Assembly: GCA_963210315.1 (NCBI GenBank)
Contig: OY723260.1
Span: 1,612,001-1,676,000 of the forward strand
Direction: 5' to 3'
Length of the DNA stretch: 64,000 nt
Source of the DNA: Rhynchopus euleeides
Lineage: Eukaryota; Euglenozoa; Diplonemea; Diplonemida; Diplonemidae
Shown: positions 12,263 through 22,893 of the stretch, piece by piece
Numbering within the stretch: position 1 is the first letter of the stretch
How the letters are laid out: each line of letters begins with the position of its first letter
Notes under the pieces: generated by a model
Told to the model about the DNA's origin: nothing
What the model saw: only the letters and a program-made list of their open reading frames with translations
Database searches by the model: none
Made by a program: the position numbers and the translations under genes

Positions 12263-12304
12263 CACTTGTAGTTATACATGTAAAATTTACAAGATCCCAC
12301 CGTG

Positions 12305-12748
12305 AACAACACTGCCCCCCCCCCCCCCCCCCCCGACGTTCACGACCCCCCAGAAAATTACCCCAGCCCCTGGCCCCCCCCCCCCCACCACAGGCCCTAC
12401 GAACGAGGGTCGGGACCCCGGGCTGGGGAGGCAGGGAGGCGCCGGGAGCGGGGGGAGGGGGGGGGTGCGGGGGAGGGGTTGAGGTGGTCGAACCCCCCCC
12501 CCCCCCCCTCCTCCCCCCCACCCCACCCCACCCCACCCCACCCCACCCCACCCCACCCCACCCCACCCCACCCCACCCCACCCCACCCCACCCCACCCCA
12601 CCCCACCCCACCCCACCCCACCCCACCCCACCCCACCCCACCCCACCCCACCCCACCCCACCCCACCCCACCCCACCCCACCCCACCCCACCCCACCCCA
12701 CCCCACCCCACCCCCTCCCCCCCTCCCCCCCTCTCTACCCGCGTCTCC
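12305..12748 (+). repeat. Poly-C runs and (CCCCA)n upstream of the coiled-coil gene
   Basis: C-runs at 12315-12333 and 12377-12386 precede an uninterrupted run of about 40 copies of CCCCA (roughly 12515-12712). The G-rich complement (TGGGG)n could form G-quadruplexes. The run lies just 5' of the start codon at 12749, so it is probably leader or promoter DNA. It also makes long artificial Pro/His and Gly/Trp frames. Confidence 0.85.
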
Positions 12749-15552
12749 ATGCCGGGGTCGACAGCGATGTCACCGCCGGCGCCGGCGCAAGGGAATGTCG
12801 GGGGGTCGCACCAGGTGGACCTGGCCAACCCTTCCGCCGCTGAGCTTCTGCAGACGCAGGACATCATCTGCGAGCTGCAGGACGAGCTGAAGGTGGTGGA
12901 GGGGAAGCTTGCGGAGAAGGGGGAACAGGTCGAGCAGATAATCCTCCGCAACAGCCAGAGGGAGCGGTCGCTGCTGGAGTGCCTCGAGGGGCTGGTTGGG
13001 TACACCACAATGCTTGAGCAGAACGTTTTCATCCCCGCTGTGGGCGAACTCCTCGAACTCCTGCAGGCACACCACTCCCCAGTCTCCAACAAACGCGCAG
13101 AGGCTGTTGCCAACATCACGCGCGCTGTTGGGGCGAACAGCGCATCCCGCCTTGGGAAGCTGATGGGACACCTCCACAACCCATCCTCAAACGTCTTGGC
13201 GATGGAGGCACGCCGCAAAGCCGCGCAGCGGCTGACAGAAGCGGGGTCCAACTCTTCTGCGGTTCAGCCGGAGGATGCGTATATGCTTGCGTCGTCTCTC
13301 CTGCAGGACAAGCTGCAGATGCAGCAGATCATGAAGTTCTGCCAGCAGTCCCTCCACAGCGGTGTCGACACGGCGTCGCTCCGACCCGACACCCTGCAGG
13401 AGGAGGGCGGGAACGTCGGGTTGGAGAGGCAGCGGCGTGTGATTGACAGGCAGAATAAAGAGATTGCGATGCTGCAGCAGCAGAGTGACTCGCTGAAGGC
13501 GGAGGTGCAGCGGCTGCATGCGACGGCGCACCAGAGCCAGTCGCATGTGTCGGAGGAGCCGCGCCTCCACGCGGAGCTGTCGCTGATGGCGCAGGAGAAG
13601 GGGCTGCTGGCGAACCAGATGGGGTCGCTGGAGGCGACGGTGCGGCAGGAGCGTGCCATCCTCAACCAGAAGATCGACTCGCTGCAGAACTCGCTGTCGC
13701 AGCTGGCGACGGAGAGGGACACGGCGCGGGGGAGGGCCGAATCTCTCGAGAGGGAGAATGCGCAGTTCTCCAGGGAGCGGCACCTGCTGCAGCAGCAGGG
13801 GATGACGCTGGATGCGTCGATCCAATCCCTCCAGCAGGAGCGCAATATCCTGACAAGAAAGCTCGAGCAGGTATGGCGATGCTTCCGCACAGCAGACGCT
13901 GCAGGGGTCATGAGTTGGGTTTGGTTTGCCTGGGCGGCACGCCGCTGCTCAGGAAGCAGTCATCTCTTGGCGTGTTCGGGGGGGTGGGGGAGCGGGGGGT
14001 GGGGAGGTGGTCACGTTGGTGTGGGTGGTGCAGCTCCTATCACCCGATGCACGTACACAGGCTGAGACGAAGACTCTTCTGCTAGAGCAGGAGAGGGCTA
14101 TTGTGAAGCAGAAGTTTGAAACGATCGGCAAGGCACTCAGCGACGGCGAAAGTGAGAAGGCGGTATGTCATGAGGGTTGGGATGGGGTGGGGGAGCATGT
14201 GTGTGTGTGAGGTTGGGGCTAGCGCGCAGCAGGCATGATCTGCTCTGCAGAACAGCTTTCTCTGCCCCTCTGCTGCTGTTGTTGGGTCTCGTCGGCAGTC
14301 GTTTTGGTTTGTTGCCGGAGGTTGGGGATGGGCCAATTCGATACCCAGTGGGCACAACGCCTCCTGGCAACGTTGCGCGCCACTGCCGAGTTGCCTCGCA
14401 CAATCATGCTGGTGGCCGTCGATGCCCAAAGTTGACTGTGGATGATTTTTGAAAGTGCAACGCGGAAGCCTCCAAGGCAACGCACACAGTGCCCCCCCCG
14501 CCCCACACCACGCCACGCCACCACAGCTGCTGAAGCAGGAAGTCGACTCGCTGCGAGACCGCATGCTGGCAGGTGTCCCTGACAGGGGTGACTCCTCGAT
14601 GCGAGATGCGCTGCGGACGGTATGATGCGTTTCCCTGTGACTCTTGGCATTCTTGAACTACCCAAGGTGGCTGTGCCCCTGGCGGCGACCCACAAGATTG
14701 TTGTGCAGCATTGAGAACGAGTCGCGGCGTTGTGTTAATGAGAACGGTAATCCCACCAAGCTATCGATTGTCTTGCACATGCCGCTGCCTGCCCCACACA
14801 GGAGCAGGAGGAAGCCCGCCGCCTCCGTTTTGAGCTCGAAGTGCTACAGCGAGAGCGAACCAGTGACGACGCCATGCGGGGCGATGAAGTATGCCAATGC
14901 CTGATCACACTGCACTTTCCCGGGCCATCCTGCTGCGGCGGTGTGTCGTGTTTTTCTCTGCCGCCACAAAGAGGTGAGCCAGTGGCATCGCCTTCTTCAT
15001 CGCCACCACCTCCCACCGCCCTTGCCACAGGTCGCTGGCGTAAAGACAGAAAACCTCCGACTGCGGAACGACCTGGATCGTGAGCGCGCCATGGTGGAGC
15101 AGGCAAAGCTACGCGAGCGGGACCTGCACACCAAATGCGAGATGCTGCAGGACGCCACCAACAGGATGACCCTCGAAATGGAGCAGATGGCACTCACCCG
15201 CCCGCAAACAGGGCTGCACGAGGGCCTGCCGACAGGCGACGGCATGCACGACCGCATCACCGCCTTCGAGATGAGCGTCAACCGCCTCTCCAACGAGGTG
15301 GGCACCGTTCAGGACAAGATCATGAGCCTGCCCACCGACGGCGTGCGTGCCTATTCCAGGTCAGCAGGCGGCGCCCTCCCTGTCCACCCGCCCCAGCAGC
15401 AGGCCCTGCAGGAGCGGCTCGACACCGAGCGTGCAGCCTTCGAGGCGGAGCGCAACGAATGCGACGAGATCGTCTCCCAGATGACACGCGAGCTTGAGCT
15501 CCTGGTGCAGGAGAACCAGCAGCTGAAGCAGCAGCAGCACACAGGCTTCTGA
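12749..15552 (+). CDS. Coiled-coil protein, five exons
   Basis: I join exons 12749-13870, 14061-14162, 14527-14619, 14802-14888 and 15031-15552. All four junctions fall between codons, donors are GTATGG, GTATGT, GTATGA and GTATGC, and acceptors are CAG. The joined protein is about 641 residues. The ATG at 12749 is chosen because upstream sequence is only the CCCCA repeat. Residues about 30-80 and 215-374, and all later exons, are heptad-like and rich in Glu, Gln, Leu and Arg (for example LESLERENAQFSRERHLLQQ-type runs). Residues about 85-165 look globular. No catalytic motif is seen. It is probably a structural or scaffold protein, for example cytoskeletal or basal-body. I do not recognise a family. 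Confidence 0.75.
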
Positions 15553-16285
15553 GCTGGGTTGGTGTGCACCCCTGTCCATGCCTGTGTGGGGAAGACTCTT
15601 CCCGATAGCAGAAGTGTGGTTCCTGGGAGGTCTGGGTGGGGTCGAGAGCTGTTCGCATCCACAGACCTGCAAAATACGGCAGCCTGTATTTGTGGATCAT
15701 TTCTTCGTTGTTCATCTTCTCCCCTGTCTCTTTTTTCCATTCTAGAAAAGAACCGAAGCCCGCGCCTGTAGAACTCATGAGCAGAGCCTGGCACACAGCC
15801 CTGGCCTTTACACAGTTCAAAATTGCTTCACGATTCAAGGGCTCGGCAATCTGCAAGTCTAGGAGTAGTAGTAAGGCATCGTGCGACGTGCATGCGCATG
15901 GGCATCTCGCAGTCGGTGCCCACCCCCTGAACGTTCAGCGTGGTCAGTGAGAGTTGTCAGCGCGGCTTCACCGCCACGGAGGGCGGCATGCTTCTCGAGG
16001 CAGGCCGTACTGTGTGTTCATTTTAGATTGTTTGTTTTCCCCCGGAGTGGTGTGCTGTATGTATCAGCTGCCAGCCGGGGTGTCTGTAAAGATGTGGAGG
16101 GTGTGAAGGGCGGCGGGGCGCCAGTGGTGGCGGGCCTGTGCTGACGTGTTTGTAGGGTGAGTGAGAGAGAGCTTCTGCGCCCCCCGCCCCTTGGCTTCTG
16201 TCCTGACCACACTGCGGGTAGTGCAGCCACCACACACATACCCCTTGCAGGTCCTCAGCACACCCACACCACACCACACCACACG
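15553..16285 (+). other. Intergenic: 3' and 5' flanks
   Basis: No gene is supported. The last 60 bases before the next gene are CACACC-rich leader-like sequence containing a CTTGCAG that could be an acceptor (cis or trans). Confidence 0.5.
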
Positions 16286-16564
16286 ATGTCGTACTACTAC
16301 GCACCGACGGTGCTGCCGTACGCCAGCACTGTGGACGTTGCGGTGGTGGCACGTGCCAACGCGGACCTGGCGTACGCAACGGCGCTGTCGCCGCGTGCCT
16401 ACATGCCGTATGCGGGGGCGACGGAGTTGGCCATCGCCAACGCGAATGTGGCTGCCGCGTCTGCAGCGAGCGTTGCGGCGTCGCGTGCTGCCACTGATGC
16501 TGCGGTGTCTGCGTCTGTGCGGCGTGCACACCTTGCGTCTGTGGGGTACCCGTACTACTACTGA
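16286..16564 (+). CDS. Small Ala/Tyr-rich protein
   Basis: The protein has 92 residues. It starts MSYYYAPTVLPYAS and ends GYPYYY, with a central stretch of Ala, Val and Ser (NANVAAASAASVAASRAA). I chose ATG 16286 over upstream in-frame codons because it follows a CACACC leader and starts the Tyr-rich motif. There is no signal peptide, membrane segment or known domain. The symmetrical Tyr clusters and even spacing of alanine suggest a self-assembling or structural role, which is inference. Codon use is GC-rich like the neighbouring genes, supporting a real gene. Confidence 0.6.
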   Translation: MSYYYAPTVLPYASTVDVAVVARANADLAYATALSPRAYMPYAGATELAIANANVAAASAASVAASRAATDAAVSASVRRAHLASVGYPYYY

Positions 16565-17001
16565 GCTGTGCGGGTTGAGGGCAGCGTGGCTGCAGCAGAA
16601 GTGGCCACGCTCCCGGGCTTGCTGACACGCCCTTCACTGGGCTGCTGTCTCCACACTGCTGGGTAACCAGCGCGGCACCCACACCTGCACGGCGGCACGC
16701 CCTGCCTGGGTTGTGCACGCTGTGCGGCTGTGCGGCTGCCCCCTTGTTTGTACCGCCCCCTTTGCCCTCTGCCCGGCTCTGTTTGTAAGCCGCCCAAAAC
16801 CTTGTGCCCTTCCTTTCCCGCCCCCGCCGCACGGCACACATGCCCCACCCAATACCGATCGCAACCGCACGCCACACCCCCACCCCACCCCCACACGCCC
16901 CCCCCACACCCGAACCTGCAACCCTGGACTCTTAATGGGCTGATGCGTGCAAGGCAAGTGCAACCACCAACCACCACGATACCCAGGATTCAAACTTCGC
17001 T
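16565..17001 (+). other. Intergenic
   Basis: No gene is supported. The sequence is C-rich near 16860-16920. The next gene is preceded by CCCAG at about 16981-16985, a possible acceptor site. Confidence 0.5.
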
Positions 17002-18627
17002 ATGCGCACCCTGCTGTTGCTGTGCGGCTGTGCCGCGGCAGCTGCCAACTTCCAGGTGCACACCGCGTTCGGGAAGACGGAGGACGCACTGACGGTGGCA
17101 TGGGCGACCAACAGCTCTGAGGGCGACAGCGAGGTGATGTGGGGGCTGGCGGCAGCGAACCTGACTCAGCGTGCGGCAGGCGACATGCGCCCCTTCACGG
17201 TGGACGCGGGGCGCGAGTGGCAGACACGCATGGCGACGATGACCGGGCTGGACGTGGGTCAGACGTACTACTACAAGGTGGGTGACAGCGTCAACGGCTA
17301 CAGCGACGTGTTCTCGGTGGTCAACAGGAAGCAGCAGGGGGGTGGGCCGTTCCACCACATCCTGGTTGGTGACATGGGGTCCGCTGCAGCCTTCGCACTG
17401 TGCACTGGCTGCACAGAGAAGGACCTGACGTGTGATGCCACGACGTGTGCCCAGAACACAAGTGTGGGTCTTGTGAGTGAGGTGGACAAGGCAGGCATGT
17501 TCCTGCATGTGGGTGACTTCGCTTACAACCTTGGCAACGACAACGGTACTGTCGGCGACTACTTCATGCGCAACATCGAGCAGGTGGCCGCACGTGTCCC
17601 TTACATGGTGAGTCATGGCAACCACGAAAACAAGGTGGAGGACATTGCACACTACATCGAGCGGTTCAGGTCACAGCCGGTGAACTCCTTCCCTGCAGAG
17701 TACGAGACGGCAAACGGCGTGGCACCCAACACACTCTACTTCTCGTGGAACTACGGCATGGTGCACTACGTGTCGTACTCCACTGAGCTTTGGACGGAAC
17801 CCGTCGCCAACTACTCCACCACCGTGACGAAGGACACCTTCCTCGAGTGGCTCGAGGCCGACCTGCAGAAGGCGAACCTGCCGGAGAACCGCAAGGCGTA
17901 CCCCTGGATTGTGGTGCACGGCCACCGCCCCCTCTACGGGTGCCAGGACAACGAGGGCATTGAGATCACGTTGCGCAATGCCCTGGAGCCTCTGTTCTTC
18001 AAGCACGGTGTGACCTTCAGCGTCAACGGCCACCAGCACCACTATGGGCGGTCGTGGCCTACGTACGCCAATAAGTCGGAGCATAGCAACGTCAACCCGC
18101 AGGGCACCATCTACATTGTGACGGGTGTGGGCGGTTCGCACGAGATGCACGGCCCCTTCACGAAGCCGTGCCCCAAGTGGATGGCCTTCCGCTCCAACAC
18201 CTTCGGCTACACGCGGATGCTTGTGCACAACGCGACGCACATCCACCTGCAGCAGGTCCGCACCGACCCCACCCTGTTCCCCATGTCGGAGTACGGCGTC
18301 GTCATCGACGACGTGTGGGTGGAGCAGAACAGCCAGGGCCCCTTCGACCCTGCACGTGCCCCGAAGGGCACTGACGGTGAGGACTGCCACGAGGTGGACA
18401 ACTTCGACCCCATCCTGAAGCCGATGCTGGGTGCGCCCAACTCGACCCTGCCCCTGCACAGGGTCATCGCCGCCTACAGGAAGCAGCACGGGGAGGCTGC
18501 CTGGGCACACAAACGCAACGAGCTGCTCACATACATCAACGGGCGCGGCCACTCCGTCGAGTGGGAGGACGGTGCCCTCGACGCCGACGAGCTGGCCGCC
18601 ACGGAGAAGATCCGCGGCGAGGCATAG
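17002..18627 (+). CDS. Secreted purple acid phosphatase, copy 1
   Basis: The 541-residue protein begins with a short signal peptide (MRTLLLLCGCAAAAA). A fibronectin-like N-domain follows (VAWAT, GLDVGQTYYYKVGD). All five metallophosphoesterase blocks are present: GDMG at 123-126, GDFAY at 171-175, GNHE at 206-209, VVHGH at 304-308 and NGHQHHY at 342-348. These supply the Asp, Tyr, Asn and His ligands of the Fe-metal centre. The family hydrolyses phosphate monoesters at low pH, usually outside the cell or in acidic compartments. Length fits plant-type enzymes. There is no intron. It is a close paralogue of the next gene, nearly identical over the first 105 residues, with diverging patches (for example QQGGGPFHHILVG versus QPEGDAPYYHVLYG). 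Confidence 0.93.
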   Translation: MRTLLLLCGCAAAAANFQVHTAFGKTEDALTVAWATNSSEGDSEVMWGLAAANLTQRAAGDMRPFTVDAGREWQTRMATMTGLDVGQTYYYKVGDSVNGYSDVFSVVNRKQQGGGPFHHILVGDMGSAAAFALCTGCTEKDLTCDATTCAQNTSVGLVSEVDKAGMFLHVGDFAYNLGNDNGTVGDYFMRNIEQVAARVPYMVSHGNHENKVEDIAHYIERFRSQPVNSFPAEYETANGVAPNTLYFSWNYGMVHYVSYSTELWTEPVANYSTTVTKDTFLEWLEADLQKANLPENRKAYPWIVVHGHRPLYGCQDNEGIEITLRNALEPLFFKHGVTFSVNGHQHHYGRSWPTYANKSEHSNVNPQGTIYIVTGVGGSHEMHGPFTKPCPKWMAFRSNTFGYTRMLVHNATHIHLQQVRTDPTLFPMSEYGVVIDDVWVEQNSQGPFDPARAPKGTDGEDCHEVDNFDPILKPMLGAPNSTLPLHRVIAAYRKQHGEAAWAHKRNELLTYINGRGHSVEWEDGALDADELAATEKIRGEA

Positions 18628-20205
18628 GCGTGGATGTGGGTGTGGGTGGGAGGCAGCAGCAGTGACGGTATCTTCCCCTGCTCTGCCACGCCCTCCCGAT
18701 CTCCCGATTTGGCTGCCCCTCATGCGGAGGGGGGCAAGAGAGCGCGAGAGCCATGCGTGTTCGAGTCTTCTCGTCACGGGGTTGTTCGCTCCTGACCCAT
18801 ACAAGAGAGAGAGAGAGAGAGTCTCTGCAGTAGCTTGTTGTGTGTGATCCCCAGACAGAGCTTGTCTGTTGTGTGTTGCACACAGCCTATCCGTTGTTTT
18901 TCACCCTAATCCCTGTGTCGTGTGTCCGTGTTGCATTTCCAACGTGCTCCTCGCGCGCCTGAGCTGCTGGACCAGCAAAGCGCGGGGGCATTCTGTGTGT
19001 GGTTTACTCCCCGCTTGAAGGGGGCACACGCATGCCCGTTTGTTTCCAGAACCCCCACCCCCACCCCCCCACTCTTTCTGCACCGCACGATCCCTTCGCC
19101 TTTCTCTTCTTTCAAGCACCGCACAGGCGTTGTTTATTAGACACGCTCGTGTGGGAGGGAGGTGTCGCTTGTCAGGAATCACCCACTCACCGTTCTCTCT
19201 CTGCACTCACCCGCCTTCACAGAAGGTGAGGGTGTGGAAGCGTCAACCCAGAACCAAACCCAAGTGAGAGAGATGTTGGCAGCAGAAGCTTTTTCAGCCC
19301 TTCGCTGTGGGTGGAAGGGAGTGTCGCAGGGTTGTTCCTCCTTGTGCCCCTCACCCACCGATACCAACCTTCAGCAGGTATGCGGGTGTAGCAGCACCAA
19401 CGTATTGAAGGGAACGTATTTGAAAGATCCAGAACGAACGCAGTGACACGCTCTTGTTGTCTCAGAAGGCATCAGAGCCACTGTTGGCAACGCACCTACA
19501 GATACTGCTGTGAGGTGTACACAAAAGAAAGCTTTATTGTGTTTTGCTTGCGGGGTTGCGATCGGCGATCCCGCAAAAGCGAGACCTTGGCGAAGAATCA
19601 ATGGGGCCAGATTTATGCATTTTTTTGAGCGCGGGCGCAACCATCGACGCGCGGCAATAAAAGGCAGAGCAAAGGCCCCCGACACCCTGTTATTATCACG
19701 AACAACACACCACACAAGCCGGGGGAAGCACCCTTCCCTCGCGTGTTCCCATCTCCCTTCTGAAGGCGTGTGGTCCATCCCATGCCTCGTATGCCCGCCT
19801 CTGCCCCCCCTTTCTTGCTCCCTTTGTTTTCCCCCTCCAGCCTTGCTGTTTCGCCGCAGAGGCCTGCTGTGTTCTGGCGGTCATCTGGCTGCAGGGTGCC
19901 TTCAGGGTTGCCTTCGCAGTGGATCCTGCCGGAAGCAGCGCCTCCACCCGAGGCGTGCCTGTGGTTTGCTTGAGTGTCATATCCTGTCCAGTCCCTGTGT
20001 GGGATTGCGGCTTGTGTAGGTCAGGCAGGCAGTCCGGAGTGCCGCGTCACCGCCCCCCCCCCCCCCCCCCCGGTTGTAGCATGCGGGTAGCTTGGCGTTG
20101 AGGCAGCACAGTGCTATGCAGACACATGGTCTTTTTGTCGGTGTCTGCTCTTGTGCTCTCCACCTGTGCATCACACTCACGCCACCCGCAGGCTTGTTCA
20201 GCAGC
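18628..20205 (+). other. Intergenic between the phosphatase genes
   Basis: No further gene is supported. It contains a GA-repeat near 18808-18822 and the first copy of a 185-bp direct repeat (19775-19959). A CCGCAG at about 20186-20191 lies 14 bases 5' of the second phosphatase ATG and may be an acceptor site. Confidence 0.5.
19775..19959 (+). repeat. 185-bp direct repeat, upstream copy
   Basis: It begins CCATCCCATGCCTCGTATGC and matches 21964-22149 with only a few differences, so it brackets the second phosphatase gene. Confidence 0.9.
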
Positions 20206-21822
20206 ATGCGCACCCTGCTGTTGCTGTGCGGCTGTGCCGCGGCAGCTGCCAACTTCCAGGTGCACACCGCGTTCGGGAAGACGGAGGACGCACTGACGGT
20301 GGCATGGGCGACCAACAGCTCTGAGGGCGACAGCGAGGTGATGTGGGGGCTGGCGGCAGCGAACCTGACTCAGCGTGCGGCAGGCGACATGCGCCCCTTC
20401 ACGGTGGACGCGGGGCGCGAGTGGCAGACACGCATGGCGACGATGACCGGGCTGGACGTGGGTCAGACGTACTACTACAAGGTGGGTGACAGCGTCAACG
20501 GCTACAGCGACGTGTTCTCGGTGGTCAACAGGAAGCAGCCCGAGGGAGACGCGCCGTACTACCACGTGCTGTATGGTGACATGGGGTCGACTGCGGCATT
20601 CGCACTGTGCAGCGCATGCACAGAGGAGAGTCTTGTGTGCGAGGCCACGACGTGTGCCCAGAACACAAGTGTGGGTCTTGTGAGTGAGGTGGACAAGGCA
20701 GGCATGTTCCTGCATGCTGGTGACTTCGCTTACAACCTTGGCCATGAAAATGGCACCGTCGGGGACCACTTCATGCGCAACATCGAGCAGGTGGCCGCAC
20801 GTGTCCCTTACATGGTGAGTCATGGCAATCATGAGGACAAGACCAATGACATTGCACACTACATCGAACGGTTCAGGTCGCAGCCGGTGAACTCCTTCCC
20901 TGCAGAGTACGAGACGGCAAACGGCGTGGCACCCAACACACTCTACTTCTCGTGGAACTACGGCATGGTGCACTACGTATCCTTCTCCACCGAGCTTTGG
21001 ATCGATCTGGTTGCCAACTACTCCACCACCGTGACGAAGGACACCTTCCTCGAGTGGCTCGAGGCTGACCTGCAGAAGGCGAACCTGCCGGAGAACCGCA
21101 AGGCGTACCCCTGGATCGTGGTGCACGGCCACCGCCCCCTCTACGGGTGCCAGGACAACGGGTGCCCCGAAAGCGACATCATCCGCGCTGCCCTGGAACC
21201 TATCTACTACAAGCACGGCGTGTCCTTCAGCGTCAACGGGCACCGCCACCACTACGAGAGGTCGTGGCCGACATATGCCAACAAGACCCAGCTGAACTAC
21301 GAAGACCCACAGGCAACGGTGTACCTTGTCACAGGCGCTGCGGGGTCGCACGAGATGCACAACCCCTTCGACACGCCGCCTGCCTCGTGGAGCGCCTTCC
21401 GCTCCAACACCTTCGGCTACACGCGGATGCTGGTGCACAACGCGACGCACATCCACCTGCAGCAGGTCCGCACCGACCCCACCACGTTCCCCCTTTCTGG
21501 CTACGGCGACGTCATCGACGACTTGTGGGTGGTGCAGCACAACCAGGGCCCCTTCGACCCTACACGTGCCCCACAGGGCACGGAGGTCCGCAGCGCCAGC
21601 CACGACCACTTCGACCCACTCCTCCGACCGCTCCTGGGTGTGCCCGAGTCGGACCTGCCACTGCACGACCTCATTGCGGCCTACAGGAAGAATCAGGGCG
21701 AGGTTGCGTGGGCACGCAGGCTGCAAGAGCTCCTTGCACGCCTCAACGGCGCTGAGTGGGAGGACGATGTGCTGGACGCAAAGGAACGGGCTGCCCTGAA
21801 GTGGGTAGGCAGCGAACCCTAA
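20206..21822 (+). CDS. Secreted purple acid phosphatase, copy 2
   Basis: The protein has 538 residues from ATG 20206, the same start as its upstream paralogue. The frame is open further upstream, but only the MRTLLLLCGC start gives a signal peptide. Catalytic blocks are intact: GDMG at 124-127, GDFAY at 172-176, GNHE at 207-210, VVHGH at 305-309 and NGHRHHY at 344-350. HYERSWP is the usual family form, whereas copy 1 has HYGRSWP. Differences from copy 1 cluster between 105 and 160, 315 and 345, and in the C-terminal 60 residues, while other blocks are identical at the DNA level. That pattern suggests duplication with patchy gene conversion. Confidence 0.93.
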   Translation: MRTLLLLCGCAAAAANFQVHTAFGKTEDALTVAWATNSSEGDSEVMWGLAAANLTQRAAGDMRPFTVDAGREWQTRMATMTGLDVGQTYYYKVGDSVNGYSDVFSVVNRKQPEGDAPYYHVLYGDMGSTAAFALCSACTEESLVCEATTCAQNTSVGLVSEVDKAGMFLHAGDFAYNLGHENGTVGDHFMRNIEQVAARVPYMVSHGNHEDKTNDIAHYIERFRSQPVNSFPAEYETANGVAPNTLYFSWNYGMVHYVSFSTELWIDLVANYSTTVTKDTFLEWLEADLQKANLPENRKAYPWIVVHGHRPLYGCQDNGCPESDIIRAALEPIYYKHGVSFSVNGHRHHYERSWPTYANKTQLNYEDPQATVYLVTGAAGSHEMHNPFDTPPASWSAFRSNTFGYTRMLVHNATHIHLQQVRTDPTTFPLSGYGDVIDDLWVVQHNQGPFDPTRAPQGTEVRSASHDHFDPLLRPLLGVPESDLPLHDLIAAYRKNQGEVAWARRLQELLARLNGAEWEDDVLDAKERAALKWVGSEP

Positions 21823-22893
21823 GGGGTGCGGGTGGAGGGGTGGCGGTGGTGCCTGCGTTGCACCCCGCCAGATATTTTTTATTCCCGTTTCAAAATCTGG
21901 CTTGGGGGTGGGTGGGGAGAGAAGAGGTGGCAGCGCATCACACAGCAGTGGGCATGCGGTTTCCCATCCCATGCCTCGTATGCCCGCCTCTGCCCCCCCT
22001 TTCTTGCTCCCTTTGTTTTCCCCCCTCCAGCCTTGCTGCTTCGCCGCAGAGGCCTGCTGTGTTCTGGCGGTCATCCGGCTGCAGGGTGCCTTCAGGGTTG
22101 CCTTCGCAGTGGATCCTGCCGGAAGCAGCGCCTCCACCCGAGGCGTGCCGATCCGCATCAAAGCTCTGTGCACCCTCCACTCTGAAAGAAATTCATTCTC
22201 GCGTGTGTGTAGTTGATTTAGACTGCAAAAGATCGCATCCGCAGCAGGGCGCTCTCGGTGTGCTCCAAAAAGACTCGTCTGCGGTAGGCATCTCACGAGT
22301 GTGCTGCGTGGGCCCAACACGAAGCAACCTCGTCAGCCAGAACAACCGTCTCTCTTTCTCTCGCACCCCCTCTCCGCTGGGGGGATCCTGGATATTGCTG
22401 AGAACGCTAGCAAAGGCAGGATTGGTTCAAATCATTCAAAAGAGGTGCCTTCACTCAGTAGGGCAGAAGGGCAGTGCGACGACTCTAGACGCCTCACCAA
22501 CAAGGAGGCAAATCTGGCACAGCTTGACACAGAGCGAATGCCCCCAAGTAATGAACTGTTCAGAACAGAAGATCCCCCCCTCCGCCCTGTGTGCCAAAAC
22601 CTGTTGTCAAGGCGTGACAGCGTGACTGTGATGTGGCCCGCTTTTCACCCACTTTCGTGGGTGTCGTTTGTTTCTGCGCCTCCCTCTCCATGCCTCACGG
22701 GAGAGGGGGTTGGAGGGGGGTCACTCGGAACCGCTTTATCGACAGAAGCGGGTCGCTGCGGGTGGGGGTAACAGCCCTTTTGCCCCCCCCCCCCCTGCCG
22801 CGACACCGGCACTGTCAAGAATACAGAACAGAACATTGTTTTCGACTCTCGCAAATGTTGCATGTGTTGGCTCCTCTCCCCTCCCCCCCCCCC
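21823..22893 (+). other. Intergenic
   Basis: It contains the downstream 185-bp repeat copy (21964-22149). No gene is supported in the rest. Confidence 0.5.
21964..22149 (+). repeat. 185-bp direct repeat, downstream copy
   Basis: Same sequence as 19775-19959, with one extra C in the C-run and a few substitutions. After its end (AGGCGTGCC) the two flanks diverge. Confidence 0.9.

Larger units (their letters stand above)
9496..12304. mobile_element. 2.8-kb element with 41-bp perfect terminal inverted repeats
   Basis: Bases 9496-9536 and 12264-12304 are perfect inverted copies that start CACGGTGGGATC. The outward flanks share only AA, so any target duplication is 2 bp or absent. Inside are a tandem duplication (9547-10324 and 10325-about 10900) with inverted ~190-bp satellite pieces, two GGTGGACCGTAAAAA hairpins, a copy of a ~170-bp dispersed repeat (11426-11600), and 500 bases of ACATGTA palindromes. 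No transposase is encoded. CACGG ends recall the CACTA/EnSpm group, which is a weak inference. Confidence 0.8.

Noticed and set aside
12207..12748. Long Pro/His and Gly/Trp repeat frames across the CCCCA array
   Set aside because: The repeat is open in several frames on both strands. It is a microsatellite, and the real gene begins at 12749.
20047..22320. 757-residue open frame antisense to phosphatase copy 2
   Set aside because: It is a mirror of a GC-rich gene whose sense frame has every catalytic motif. The antisense protein has no domain. The same holds for 17671-18804 opposite copy 1.
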